This document shows positions 1 through 6,330 of a stretch of DNA of 10,673 nt, piece after piece. Where the stretch lies: the NCBI GenBank assembly GCA_011522905.1, contig WTIB01000158.1:1-10673 (forward strand), written 5' to 3'. This stretch comes from Crocinitomicaceae bacterium (GTDB taxonomy: Bacteria > Bacteroidota > Bacteroidia > Flavobacteriales_D > Crocinitomicaceae). Every line of letters starts with the position of its first letter. Within the stretch, counting starts at the first letter, position 1. The notes below the pieces were generated by a model. The model was not told the DNA's origin. It did not search any database and saw only the letters and a program-made list of their open reading frames with translations. The position numbers and the translations under genes were made by a program.

Positions 1-1
1 A

Positions 2-388
2 CTAGCCAAGGAAAAATTAATTGCCTCAATAAGAGATGAATTAAAAATAAAAGATACAAACCTAGACAGCGTTCAAATGATTCGAGATATTGGCGGTCAA
101 GTCTATAAAGAGCTTAAGGCACAGTATTCAACGGTTTCCTCTCTCACAATGCAACCAGGCATTAAACATACCGACTCTATGGGTACAAATGCTTGGCTTG
201 TGCAAATATGTCACGATAGTATTTTGGCAAAAGAAGACCGAACAAGAATCCGTTCATGGTTAAAAGCTCGGGTAAATGGAGAGGAAGTTTTCGTTAACTT
301 TAATTCAACAGACACCACCATTTATGAAAAAATAAATATCTCTAGAATTGAATCTCTATTTGATAGAATTAAAAGGTTTAATCCGTAG
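2..388 (+). CDS. C-terminal part of an unrecognised protein, 5' end outside window
   Basis: The frame is open from the left edge to a TAG stop at 386-388, giving 128 visible residues. The ATG at 77 is in the same frame but has open codons before it (beginning LAKEKLIASIRDEL), so it is probably internal. The visible part is hydrophilic and mixed alpha/beta, with no membrane segment or signal. It contains a run QPGIKHTDS, then AWLVQI, then an amphipathic stretch RIRSWLKARVNGEEVFVNF near the C-terminus. From memory this pattern (short helix, beta strand, then RxxxWLKxR) faintly resembles the C-terminal extension of some Bacteroidota DUF389/TIGR00341 membrane proteins. That is too weak to name it, since no membrane part is in view. 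Its last 11 bp overlap the 3' end of the convergent S41 peptidase gene. Confidence 0.7.
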   Translation, partial: LAKEKLIASIRDELKIKDTNLDSVQMIRDIGGQVYKELKAQYSTVSSLTMQPGIKHTDSMGTNAWLVQICHDSILAKEDRTRIRSWLKARVNGEEVFVNFNSTDTTIYEKINISRIESLFDRIKRFNP

Positions 389-1826
389 AAAGTTCTTTTT
401 CGAAAGGATCTTTGCCCATTCTTAAATCTTTCTTTGTAAATCTTATTGTTTTGTCCATTTGAATATCTCCAAAATTCTCACTTTGTGTGTTTTTTGGAGT
501 AAGTTTCAATGTTGAAATTGAAATTGGAAGGCCAGAATACTTCAAGAAAATAGTAGCTGGATTACCGTGAGTGCCTTGTGAGGACCCAAAGCATGGTGTG
601 CCAATTACCTTACCTCGGTTGGTCTCCTTAAACCATGTGGCTAATAATACAGAGGCAGACATTGATAAACCATTTATATACAAGGAACATTTTCCATCGA
701 ATACATAGTCCCGACGATTAGATAATTGTTTTTCATATAAAATGTGGCTAACCGTTCCTTTTGGACTATTAAAAAAATCGTATTCTTTGCTAATCATTCC
801 ACGTGGATATACTCTCTTTGCTTTTTTAATGAAATCCATTTTTTTCAATTTTGACAAGGTCTCAAATCGATCTAAATCACTTCTCTTGTATGAGTAAGTA
901 AGATCAAAAGTTTTTCCAGAAGTATTTATGTAGCTTAATAAATGTTCAAGTAATAATATGAATCCACCACGATTTTCCCTTATATCTATTACAATAGAGC
1001 TTACATAAGAATTTTCCACCTTTCTGAAAAAACGATCAATCGTTTTTTTGAATCTCTTTTCATTCGCAGCTTCAAAGGAAAAAATACGCAAATAGGCAAC
1101 GTCGTCTAAAAATTCATATGATATAGTTTTGGGAGTCTGCCATTCCTCATCATTTAATAATTTATTTGACTTTATTCGATGAAGTTGAGTGATTAATGTG
1201 TCTCCATTTAAATTCACATACTTCATTTGGATTTTATCCTTAACATTCCTTACATTAAACACAATGCCCATCATTCTGCTGGTTATTTCAATAAGAGCTG
1301 ACTCGGTGTAGGATTCTTTTGGGCACAATGCACTTGCCAATCTGTATAAACTGTCTACTGTTAATTTTCCGACTTCTAAAACCTCTACACCCACTGGTAA
1401 TGTCTTCTTGAAAACCTTTGACAAATAAAAGTTTGCGTCTATTTTTTTTAAATAAAAAGGTGCTATTTTGTAATTATTTCCTGATAAAACTAGGAGGTCA
1501 CGAGGATTAAAAAACGTATGTGAATCTCGAATATTTTGCAAAAAATTAGAAATAACCATCGAGTAATCAAATATACTTTGGGGAGTTAAGACCATGTTAT
1601 TTGCACTTATAAATGCGGAGTCCAATTGCTCTTTGGTACAATACAAATATGGATTCGGGTGGGTTTTTGTAATAGTTTCATAAAGCTGAGCCAAATCTGC
1701 CTTCATTGACTCTGGACAAATTAAATGCTGTACGCCATTTTTATGATTAACATAAACATCACAGTATTGCGAATGAAGAGAAAAGCTGATAAGGAGATAA
1801 AATAAAATGCTCGTTTTTTTAAACAA
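378..1826 (-). CDS. Exported S41-family serine peptidase (tricorn/IRBP-like, no PDZ domain)
   Basis: This is a 482-residue protein with an N-terminal signal peptide: KK near residue 3, a hydrophobic core at about 6-17, and likely cleavage before Gln20. There is no lipobox, so it is probably periplasmic or secreted. Residues about 42-110 match the helical N-terminal region common in Bacteroidota S41 proteins (THPNPY at 55-60, then RDSHTFF at 100-106). The S41 core follows: AYLRIFSF (244-251), VIDIRENRGG (279-288), and the nucleophile motif NGLSMSAS (385-392) with Ser390 as likely catalytic serine, then VIGTPCFG (407-414). The Lys expected about 25 residues after Ser in CtpA-type enzymes is Ser415 here. 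His103 and Glu450 sit where tricorn-like enzymes have catalytic His and Glu (inference). The start is TTG, chosen because a stop lies two codons upstream and this start keeps the whole signal peptide. Substrate unknown. Confidence 0.88.
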   Translation of the reverse strand: MFKKTSILFYLLISFSLHSQYCDVYVNHKNGVQHLICPESMKADLAQLYETITKTHPNPYLYCTKEQLDSAFISANNMVLTPQSIFDYSMVISNFLQNIRDSHTFFNPRDLLVLSGNNYKIAPFYLKKIDANFYLSKVFKKTLPVGVEVLEVGKLTVDSLYRLASALCPKESYTESALIEITSRMMGIVFNVRNVKDKIQMKYVNLNGDTLITQLHRIKSNKLLNDEEWQTPKTISYEFLDDVAYLRIFSFEAANEKRFKKTIDRFFRKVENSYVSSIVIDIRENRGGFILLLEHLLSYINTSGKTFDLTYSYKRSDLDRFETLSKLKKMDFIKKAKRVYPRGMISKEYDFFNSPKGTVSHILYEKQLSNRRDYVFDGKCSLYINGLSMSASVLLATWFKETNRGKVIGTPCFGSSQGTHGNPATIFLKYSGLPISISTLKLTPKNTQSENFGDIQMDKTIRFTKKDLRMGKDPFEKELSTD

Positions 1827-1864
1827 AACTTAATTTTGATTCGAAAATACGTGTAAAGTTCAAT

Positions 1865-1878
1865 AGAATGATAATTCT
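1865..1878. repeat. Short inverted repeat in divergent intergenic region
   Basis: The 5-bp arms AGAAT and ATTCT are separated by GATA. They lie in the 137-bp gap between the divergent S41 peptidase gene and the epimerase gene. It could be a small operator or chance in AT-rich DNA. I see no clear TAnnTTTG promoter element and no other gene in this gap. Confidence 0.2.
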
Positions 1879-1963
1879 TAGTCAAAAATCAATAAAAAAA
1901 ACTAAATTTATCGCGCATTCAACGTGCTCTAAAACACTTTGTTAAAGCAAATGTTTCTATTAC

Positions 1964-2848
1964 ATGAAGACAGTTCTTATTTCTGGAGGTAGAGGCTTAA
2001 TTGGTAAATCTTTGTCGCGTATGTTAAAGCAAAAAGGATATACCGTTTACAAGCTAACTCGTAGGCCAAAAAAAAGTAGTCATATCTATTGGAATCCGGA
2101 AAAGCAAACAATTGAAAGCAAGTATTTATCTGAAATAGATATTATAATCAATTTAGCTGGGTCAAATATTGCTAGTAAAAAATGGAGTGATGATCGCAAA
2201 ATTGACCTCGTCAACTCACGCGTTAACTCCATTAATTTTCTGAAAAAATCAGCTGATAAAATGCCAAATTTGAAGTATTTCATCAGTGCATCAGGAATCA
2301 ATTGTTATGGTTATAACGGTCCTCATGAAAAAATAGAAAGTGACCCCTATGGCAAAGATTTTTTATCGAGATTGGTAAAAGATTGGGAAACGGCAAGTGA
2401 TTCCTTCAGCGATATATGCCCGGTAGCTAAGCTAAGAATTGCAATGGTAATTGACCGAAGAGGTGGTGCTCTAAAGAAAATAATGCGCCCGATTAAATTC
2501 GGTCTTGGAAGCCCTTTAGGTTCAGGAAAGCAATATGTCCCATGGATTCATATTGATGATTTATGTAACATGTTTGTGTATTGTATTGAAAATAATATTT
2601 CGGGGACATACAATGCAGCTAATGGCTACATTTCAAATCATGAATTGATGAAAACAATTACAAAAAAAATGAAAAAACCATTTTTTCTACCTGCAGTTCC
2701 CAAGGGAATCTTGAAAGTATTCCTCGGTGAAATGGCAAGCATGCTCACTGAAAGTCTAAAAGTATCTAATGAAAAAATTAGAAAAGCAGGGTTCCGATTT
2801 CGTTACGCAAACTTTGATTCTGCAATAACTGAAATCGTAAAAAAATAA
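1964..2848 (+). CDS. TIGR01777-family NAD(P)-binding epimerase (extended SDR, YfcH-like)
   Basis: This is a 294-residue cytoplasmic protein, the usual length for the family. It opens with a Rossmann strand and the dinucleotide loop GGRGLIG (residues 8-14), followed by LTRRP at 31-35. Family landmarks follow in order: INLAG (62-66), the KKWSDDRK block (72-79), the SASG...YG active-site region (108-116), SGKQYVPWIHIDDL (187-200) and GTYNAAN (214-220). The last 50 or so residues fit the small C-terminal domain (DUF1731) typical of TIGR01777. The family is annotated as nucleoside-diphosphate-sugar epimerase-like, but the true substrate is not established for most members, so only the fold and cofactor class are secure. 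The start is the first ATG after the intergenic region, with no Shine-Dalgarno sequence. The PhoH-like gene follows in the same direction after 94 bp. Confidence 0.92.
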   Translation: MKTVLISGGRGLIGKSLSRMLKQKGYTVYKLTRRPKKSSHIYWNPEKQTIESKYLSEIDIIINLAGSNIASKKWSDDRKIDLVNSRVNSINFLKKSADKMPNLKYFISASGINCYGYNGPHEKIESDPYGKDFLSRLVKDWETASDSFSDICPVAKLRIAMVIDRRGGALKKIMRPIKFGLGSPLGSGKQYVPWIHIDDLCNMFVYCIENNISGTYNAANGYISNHELMKTITKKMKKPFFLPAVPKGILKVFLGEMASMLTESLKVSNEKIRKAGFRFRYANFDSAITEIVKK

Positions 2849-2891
2849 ATCAAAATAATGCTAACATTAAAATGTAGAAAAATAGCTTGAT

Positions 2892-2899
2892 TATTTTTG
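2892..2899 (+). promoter_or_regulatory. Candidate -7 promoter element of the PhoH-like gene
   Basis: TATTTTTG matches the Bacteroidota -7 consensus TAnnTTTG and ends 43 bp before the start codon. No clear TTTG element is visible about 20 bp upstream. The element is AT-rich and could be chance. If real, the PhoH-like gene has its own promoter and is not only read from the epimerase gene. Confidence 0.35.
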
Positions 2900-2942
2900 C
2901 TACTATTCTCGATTAAAAGTTAACTTTCATAAAAAGACTTTA

Positions 2943-4262
2943 ATGGCCAAAAAAGAAAAAATCTACGTTCTTGATACCTCTGTTTTACTTCACGATCATC
3001 AATCCATATCAACATTTGAAGATAATAATGTCGCAATCCCAATTACTGTTCTTGAAGAGCTTGATAAATTTAAAGTGGGAAATGACACGAAAAACTTCTG
3101 TGCTCGAGAGGTTATTCGGTTTATTGATCGTCTTTCAGGTAGTGGAGGATTACAAGAATGGATTTCATTAGGAAAAGATAAAGGCGATTTCCGTGTCATC
3201 ATGGAATACAAACCAAAAAAACTAGATGCAGAATCCATCTATGCAGAAGGTAAAAATGACCACAAAATCATAAATGCGGCACTATATCTAAAAGAGAAAG
3301 AACCAAAAAAGGCAGTTACATTGGTCACTAAGGATATCAACTTAAGGATTAAAGCTAAAGCCCTTGGCGTAGTTGCAGAAGATTATGAAACCGGTAAAGT
3401 AGCCATTCAAAGTGAGGAGAAGTCGAACACAATCGAGGGTGTAGATTCAGAAAAAATAAGAGAGATATTTACAAAAGGTAGAATAGATGTAGATGATGTG
3501 TTGGGGGCTAACAAGCTTGTGAATGGTTATTACATTCTAAAAAATGGAAAGTCCTCATCATTGGCATTTTATAATCATACGGTTGAGCAAATTGAAAGAA
3601 TTGAAAAAGAATTTGTTTATGGAATAAAACCAAAAAATGCAGAGCAAGCATTTGCTTTTCATGCTTTATTGAATTCAAATATCAAACTGGTTGCAATACA
3701 GGGCGTTGCCGGAACAGGGAAAACATTGCTAGCATTAGCCTCAGCGCTTGAACAGGCTAAACAATTTAATCAAATTATTCTGGCAAGGCCGATAGTGCCC
3801 CTGTCAAATAAGGAAATAGGGTTTCTACCAGGAGATGCTAATGACAAAATAGGACCATATATGGAGCCGCTCTTTGACAATTTGAAATTTATAAAATCTC
3901 AATTTGGCACAAACGAAAAAAAGCATAAGGCAATTATTGAAATGCAGGAGTCAGGCAAAATCCTTATTACCCCCTTGGCTTTTATACGTGGAAGAAGCTT
4001 GTCTAATATCATGTTTATTATAGATGAGGCACAAAACTTAACTCCTCATGAGGTCAAAACCATAATAACAAGAGCCGGAGAAAATACCAAAATTGTGTTT
4101 ACGGGAGATGTTCACCAGATTGATACACCATATCTAGATGAAAATAGTAATGGATTGGCATACCTAATAGATAGACTTACGGGTGAGTCCTTATTTTCAA
4201 ATGTAAAACTTGAGAAAGGAGAACGTTCGGAACTAGCAAATTTGGCAAATGAAAAATTGTAA
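2943..4262 (+). CDS. PIN-PhoH fusion ATPase (PhoH2/YlaK type)
   Basis: This 439-residue cytoplasmic protein joins two domains. The N-terminal PIN domain (about 6-150) has the acidic residues expected of a Mg-dependent ribonuclease: Asp11 in VLDTSVLL, Glu38/39 in VLEEL, Asp106 in KNDHKI and Asp131 in VTKDINLR. A linker (about 150-225) leads to the PhoH ATPase domain (about 228-439). That domain carries Walker A GVAGTGKT (254-261), the hallmark ARPIVP (281-286) and GFLPGD (293-298), Walker B FIIDE (358-362), the TGDVHQID motif (387-394) and the closing GERSELANLA. Both halves appear intact. Characterised PhoH2 proteins are reported to be ATP-dependent RNA helicases/ribonucleases, so a role in RNA turnover is the best inference. 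The name PhoH reflects phosphate-starvation links in E. coli; nothing here shows phosphate control. It ends 24 bp from the convergent methyltransferase gene. Confidence 0.95.
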   Translation: MAKKEKIYVLDTSVLLHDHQSISTFEDNNVAIPITVLEELDKFKVGNDTKNFCAREVIRFIDRLSGSGGLQEWISLGKDKGDFRVIMEYKPKKLDAESIYAEGKNDHKIINAALYLKEKEPKKAVTLVTKDINLRIKAKALGVVAEDYETGKVAIQSEEKSNTIEGVDSEKIREIFTKGRIDVDDVLGANKLVNGYYILKNGKSSSLAFYNHTVEQIERIEKEFVYGIKPKNAEQAFAFHALLNSNIKLVAIQGVAGTGKTLLALASALEQAKQFNQIILARPIVPLSNKEIGFLPGDANDKIGPYMEPLFDNLKFIKSQFGTNEKKHKAIIEMQESGKILITPLAFIRGRSLSNIMFIIDEAQNLTPHEVKTIITRAGENTKIVFTGDVHQIDTPYLDENSNGLAYLIDRLTGESLFSNVKLEKGERSELANLANEKL

Positions 4263-4286
4263 GGGGGAATTTAGCCTATGTAAAGA

Positions 4287-5144
4287 CTAATCTCCTTTGT
4301 TCTTTTTTTCTATCCTGACCAATTCACCAAAATATAACTTTTTAGATGTTTTCGTGTTCATCTTCAATTGACCGACAATAGCATTTCTTTCAGGAAAATA
4401 CATGGTCACAATTTCTTTTAATGTTGCACCATCTATTTTAGGTGAGTAGGTATTCAATATTAAAAATCCGTCATCCGACAAAACACTTGCTGCGGCTGAT
4501 ACAAGTGTATCAATATGATCTTCTAGTCTCCAACGTTCGCCTTTAGCTCCAATACCCCATGCCGGAGGATCCATTATTATAGAGTCGTATTTATTACCTC
4601 GCTTTACCTCCCTAGTTAAAAACTTCAGCGCATCCTCATGAACCCATCGAATATTTAATAGTCTACTCTGCTCCATGTTTTTTTTCGCCCAAGAAATCAT
4701 TGGTTTTACAGAATCAACATGAATAGTATCAGCTCCTTTGTTTCTTGCTGCGCATGAGGAAGCTCCAGTGTATGCAAACAAGTTTAAAAATCGATGTCCT
4801 GAATTGACATTTTCATTTATAAAATCCCAGTTTATTCGTTGTTCTGGAAACAAACCAAGGTGTTTGAATTTAGTTAACTCTACATGAAACTTTAACCTAC
4901 CATAGCTTATTGTTTGATTACGAGGGGCATCTTTAATTAGCTGTTTCCAAATTCCCGTTTTACCCTTTTTTTCTATGAATTCCCAATGCGCCATATCGGA
5001 CCAATCAGAAAAAGGCATTCCACTGTGAAAATAAGCTTGAACTTCTGGACGAATAGTGATTAGATTACCCCATCGTTCAAGTTTTCGTCCTCCACCGGCA
5101 TCAATGAGCTCGTAATCATTCCAAGATTGGGTAATTAATTCCAT
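4287..5144 (-). CDS. Class I SAM-dependent methyltransferase, RlmI-like (COG1092)
   Basis: This is a 285-residue cytoplasmic methyltransferase. The N-terminal part (about 1-90) has the YELIDAGGGRKLERWG and RPEVQA pattern seen before the catalytic domain in RlmI-related proteins. The catalytic Rossmann domain follows, with SAM motif I FLNLFAYTGASS (119-130), an acidic strand end IHVDS (141-145) that would hold the SAM ribose, HEDALKFL (169-176), and motif IV MDPPAWG (191-197). RlmI itself (23S rRNA m5C1962) is about 396 residues with an N-terminal PUA domain, which this shorter protein lacks. RNA is therefore the likely but unproven substrate. No catalytic cysteine pair is evident in the expected places, so the methylated atom cannot be assigned. 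The ATG lies 7 bp after the stop of the TPR-like gene, which supports co-transcription. Confidence 0.9.
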   Translation of the reverse strand: MELITQSWNDYELIDAGGGRKLERWGNLITIRPEVQAYFHSGMPFSDWSDMAHWEFIEKKGKTGIWKQLIKDAPRNQTISYGRLKFHVELTKFKHLGLFPEQRINWDFINENVNSGHRFLNLFAYTGASSCAARNKGADTIHVDSVKPMISWAKKNMEQSRLLNIRWVHEDALKFLTREVKRGNKYDSIIMDPPAWGIGAKGERWRLEDHIDTLVSAAASVLSDDGFLILNTYSPKIDGATLKEIVTMYFPERNAIVGQLKMNTKTSKKLYFGELVRIEKKNKGD

Positions 5145-5151
5145 GAAGAAT

Positions 5152-5757
5152 TTATCTCATTTTTGGAGTTTTTCGTCTCCCCCCCATCATTTGCGCCATT
5201 CGCATTTGATTTTTTGAAGGAGCCATTTGCAGTTGTTGTTGCATTGTTCGTATTTGCTCCTTCATCATTCCCGAACTGTCCAATTTTTTGGCTTCGGAAA
5301 GTAAAGAAATGGCTTCTTTTTTCCTCCCGGTTTGAGCGCATATTCCTGCCAAATGCATACGCGCCATCGCGTTATCTTCAGCTTTTCTCAGTCCAAGGCC
5401 AATTGCCTTTCTTAGCTTATGCTCGCTTTGAGTCATCCCCTCCGACTGCGCACTCATTACGGCTTGTAAAAACAAAATATACGCATGCTGTTTTCTAGGC
5501 ATTAAATGGGGATGTGTAATTCGATTTATGTATTTTAATGCCTTATCTGTGTTACCTACCCTCATTTGATTTAGGGCAAGTATCATGTTTTCGTTTCTAA
5601 AAAATGATAAAATCACAAGAGCAGAGATAAAAATCACAAAAATACCCCAACCCCAATAACCTGTGTAAAACAAATAGGTATTAAAGCTAAGGGTTACAGC
5701 AGCGACAATACATCTTATAATAAATCCAGTCATAATTAATTTGTTGTAGCGATACAT
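5152..5757 (-). CDS. Small membrane protein with two TM helices and TPR-like helices
   Basis: This is a 201-residue protein. Two hydrophobic segments (about 10-31 and 34-53) joined by the short turn YTGYWGWG form a membrane hairpin. The rest is soluble helical repeats like TPR: about 56-79 (ALNQMRVGNTDKALKYI), 88-122, and the best match at 129-160 (ARMHLAGICAQTGRKKEAI... then AKKLD). The tail (about 163-201) is basic and unusually rich in Met and Gln, ending MMGGRRKTPKMR. TPR domains bind proteins, so it is probably a membrane-anchored scaffold; partner unknown. Two starts are possible. The ATG at 5757 overlaps the end of the Rid gene by 22 bp; the in-frame ATG at 5733 (residue 9) begins 2 bp after the Rid stop and would give 193 residues. 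Either implies translational coupling. I recall similar proteins in Bacteroidota but no named family. Confidence 0.85.
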   Translation of the reverse strand: MYRYNKLIMTGFIIRCIVAAVTLSFNTYLFYTGYWGWGIFVIFISALVILSFFRNENMILALNQMRVGNTDKALKYINRITHPHLMPRKQHAYILFLQAVMSAQSEGMTQSEHKLRKAIGLGLRKAEDNAMARMHLAGICAQTGRKKEAISLLSEAKKLDSSGMMKEQIRTMQQQLQMAPSKNQMRMAQMMGGRRKTPKMR

Positions 5758-6164
5758 TTTAATTCAATCGCTATTGGTGTGGGTAATGAGTTTATTTCAA
5801 CTGTTGTTCTACATGGCCTGTTTTCACTGAAATATTCAGCATATACCTTGTTGTAGATGTGAAAGTCTCTTTTCATATTAACGAGAAAAACAGTTACATC
5901 TATAAGCTGATCCCAGCTGGAACCTGATTCTTCTAGAATTACTTTAACATTATCAAATACACTTCGACACTGTGCTTCAAAGTCAAATTCCATAAAATTG
6001 CCGTTGTGATCAAGCTTAAGACCTGGAACAACAGAATCTGTTTGATTTGAGCCCGCCACTCTTGGGCCTACACCAGATAAAAATAATAAATTACCTGCTT
6101 TTCTAGCATGAGGATACAATCCAACTGGTTTCGGTGCCTTATTTGTCGAGAATTGTTCGTCCAT
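5736..6164 (-). CDS. Rid-family (YjgF/UK114) deaminase, 2-aminomuconate deaminase-like
   Basis: This 142-residue protein has the Rid fold, a small trimeric enzyme that hydrolyses enamine/imine intermediates in the cytoplasm. Landmarks are LYPHARKAGNLLFLSG (16-31), the central helix QCRSVFDNVKVILEESG (65-81), VTVFLVNM (90-97), YNKVYAEYF (104-112) and RPCRTTVE (116-123). Arg119 and Glu134 are 15 residues apart, the same spacing as RidA Arg105 and Glu120. It is longer than canonical RidA (about 125-130). The insertion after the first SG (GPRVAGSN... VPGLKLDHNGN), with VNMKRDFHIYN and LPTP, resembles 2-aminomuconate deaminases (NbaF/AmnD) of tryptophan/kynurenine breakdown. No other kynurenine-pathway gene is in view, so that substrate is an inference. 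It is the first gene of the probable operon with the TPR-like and methyltransferase genes. Confidence 0.9.
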   Translation of the reverse strand: MDEQFSTNKAPKPVGLYPHARKAGNLLFLSGVGPRVAGSNQTDSVVPGLKLDHNGNFMEFDFEAQCRSVFDNVKVILEESGSSWDQLIDVTVFLVNMKRDFHIYNKVYAEYFSENRPCRTTVEINSLPTPIAIELKCIATTN

Positions 6165-6187
6165 TGAAGTGATTTGATTTGTTATTG

Positions 6188-6195
6188 CAAATATA
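6188..6195 (-). promoter_or_regulatory. Candidate -7 promoter element for the Rid-TPR-methyltransferase cluster
   Basis: Read on the minus strand this is TATATTTG, a full match to the Bacteroidota -7 consensus TAnnTTTG, ending 23 bp before the Rid start codon. The place of the -33 element holds a T-run (CCTTTTTC) but no TTG. The spacing would give a 5' leader of roughly 15-20 nt. It would drive all three minus-strand genes. Confidence 0.45.
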
Positions 6196-6213
6196 ATACA
6201 AGCATCCTAGAAA

Positions 6214-6258
6214 AAGGTTATTATCACTAACTTTGGAACCCTTACTCGTTATAACCTT
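6214..6258. repeat. 8-bp inverted repeat (AAGGTTAT ... ATAACCTT) upstream of porZ
   Basis: Perfect 8-bp arms lie at 6214-6221 and 6251-6258, 29 nt apart, with A-run and T-run flanks (A at 6211-6215; T at 6260-6266) that extend the symmetry imperfectly. As RNA, the plus strand would be a stem followed by seven U residues, which resembles an intrinsic terminator, but no plus-strand gene ends upstream. It sits between divergent genes and brackets the candidate porZ -7 element, so an operator or attenuator is as likely as a terminator. Confidence 0.45.
6228..6235 (+). promoter_or_regulatory. Candidate -7 promoter element of porZ
   Basis: TAACTTTG matches TAnnTTTG exactly and lies 95 bp before the porZ start, inside the spacer of the inverted repeat. 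No TTG is visible about 20 bp upstream. If used, the leader would be near 90 nt. The AGGAG at 6301-6305 is 25 bp before the ATG, too far for a normal ribosome binding site. Confidence 0.35.
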
Positions 6259-6330
6259 CTTTTTTTGAATTTTAAATGACTTAAACAAAGAGTATAATTA
6301 AGGAGTTAGAATTAAATATTTTATTACAAC

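Noticed and set aside
2862..2878. Near-palindrome CTAACATTAAAATGTAG after the epimerase gene
   Set aside because: Its arms pair only with a bulge and a 2-nt loop, it is very AT-rich, and no T-tract follows, so it is not a credible terminator.
4263..4286. Possible terminator between the convergent PhoH-like and methyltransferase genes
   Set aside because: The gap is 24 bp. Only imperfect pairing (TTAG...CTAA with a 12-nt loop) is visible, with no T-tract, so I did not call it.
5163..5498. Plus-strand open frame of 111 codons
   Set aside because: It lies wholly antisense to the TPR-like gene. Its composition (runs of Phe, Pro and Ser) is typical of an antisense shadow, and it has no motif.
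6301..6305. AGGAG as ribosome binding site for porZ
   Set aside because: It is 25 bp before the ATG, and no in-frame start lies closer to it because an in-frame TAA occurs at 6313-6315. Other genes here also lack such sites.
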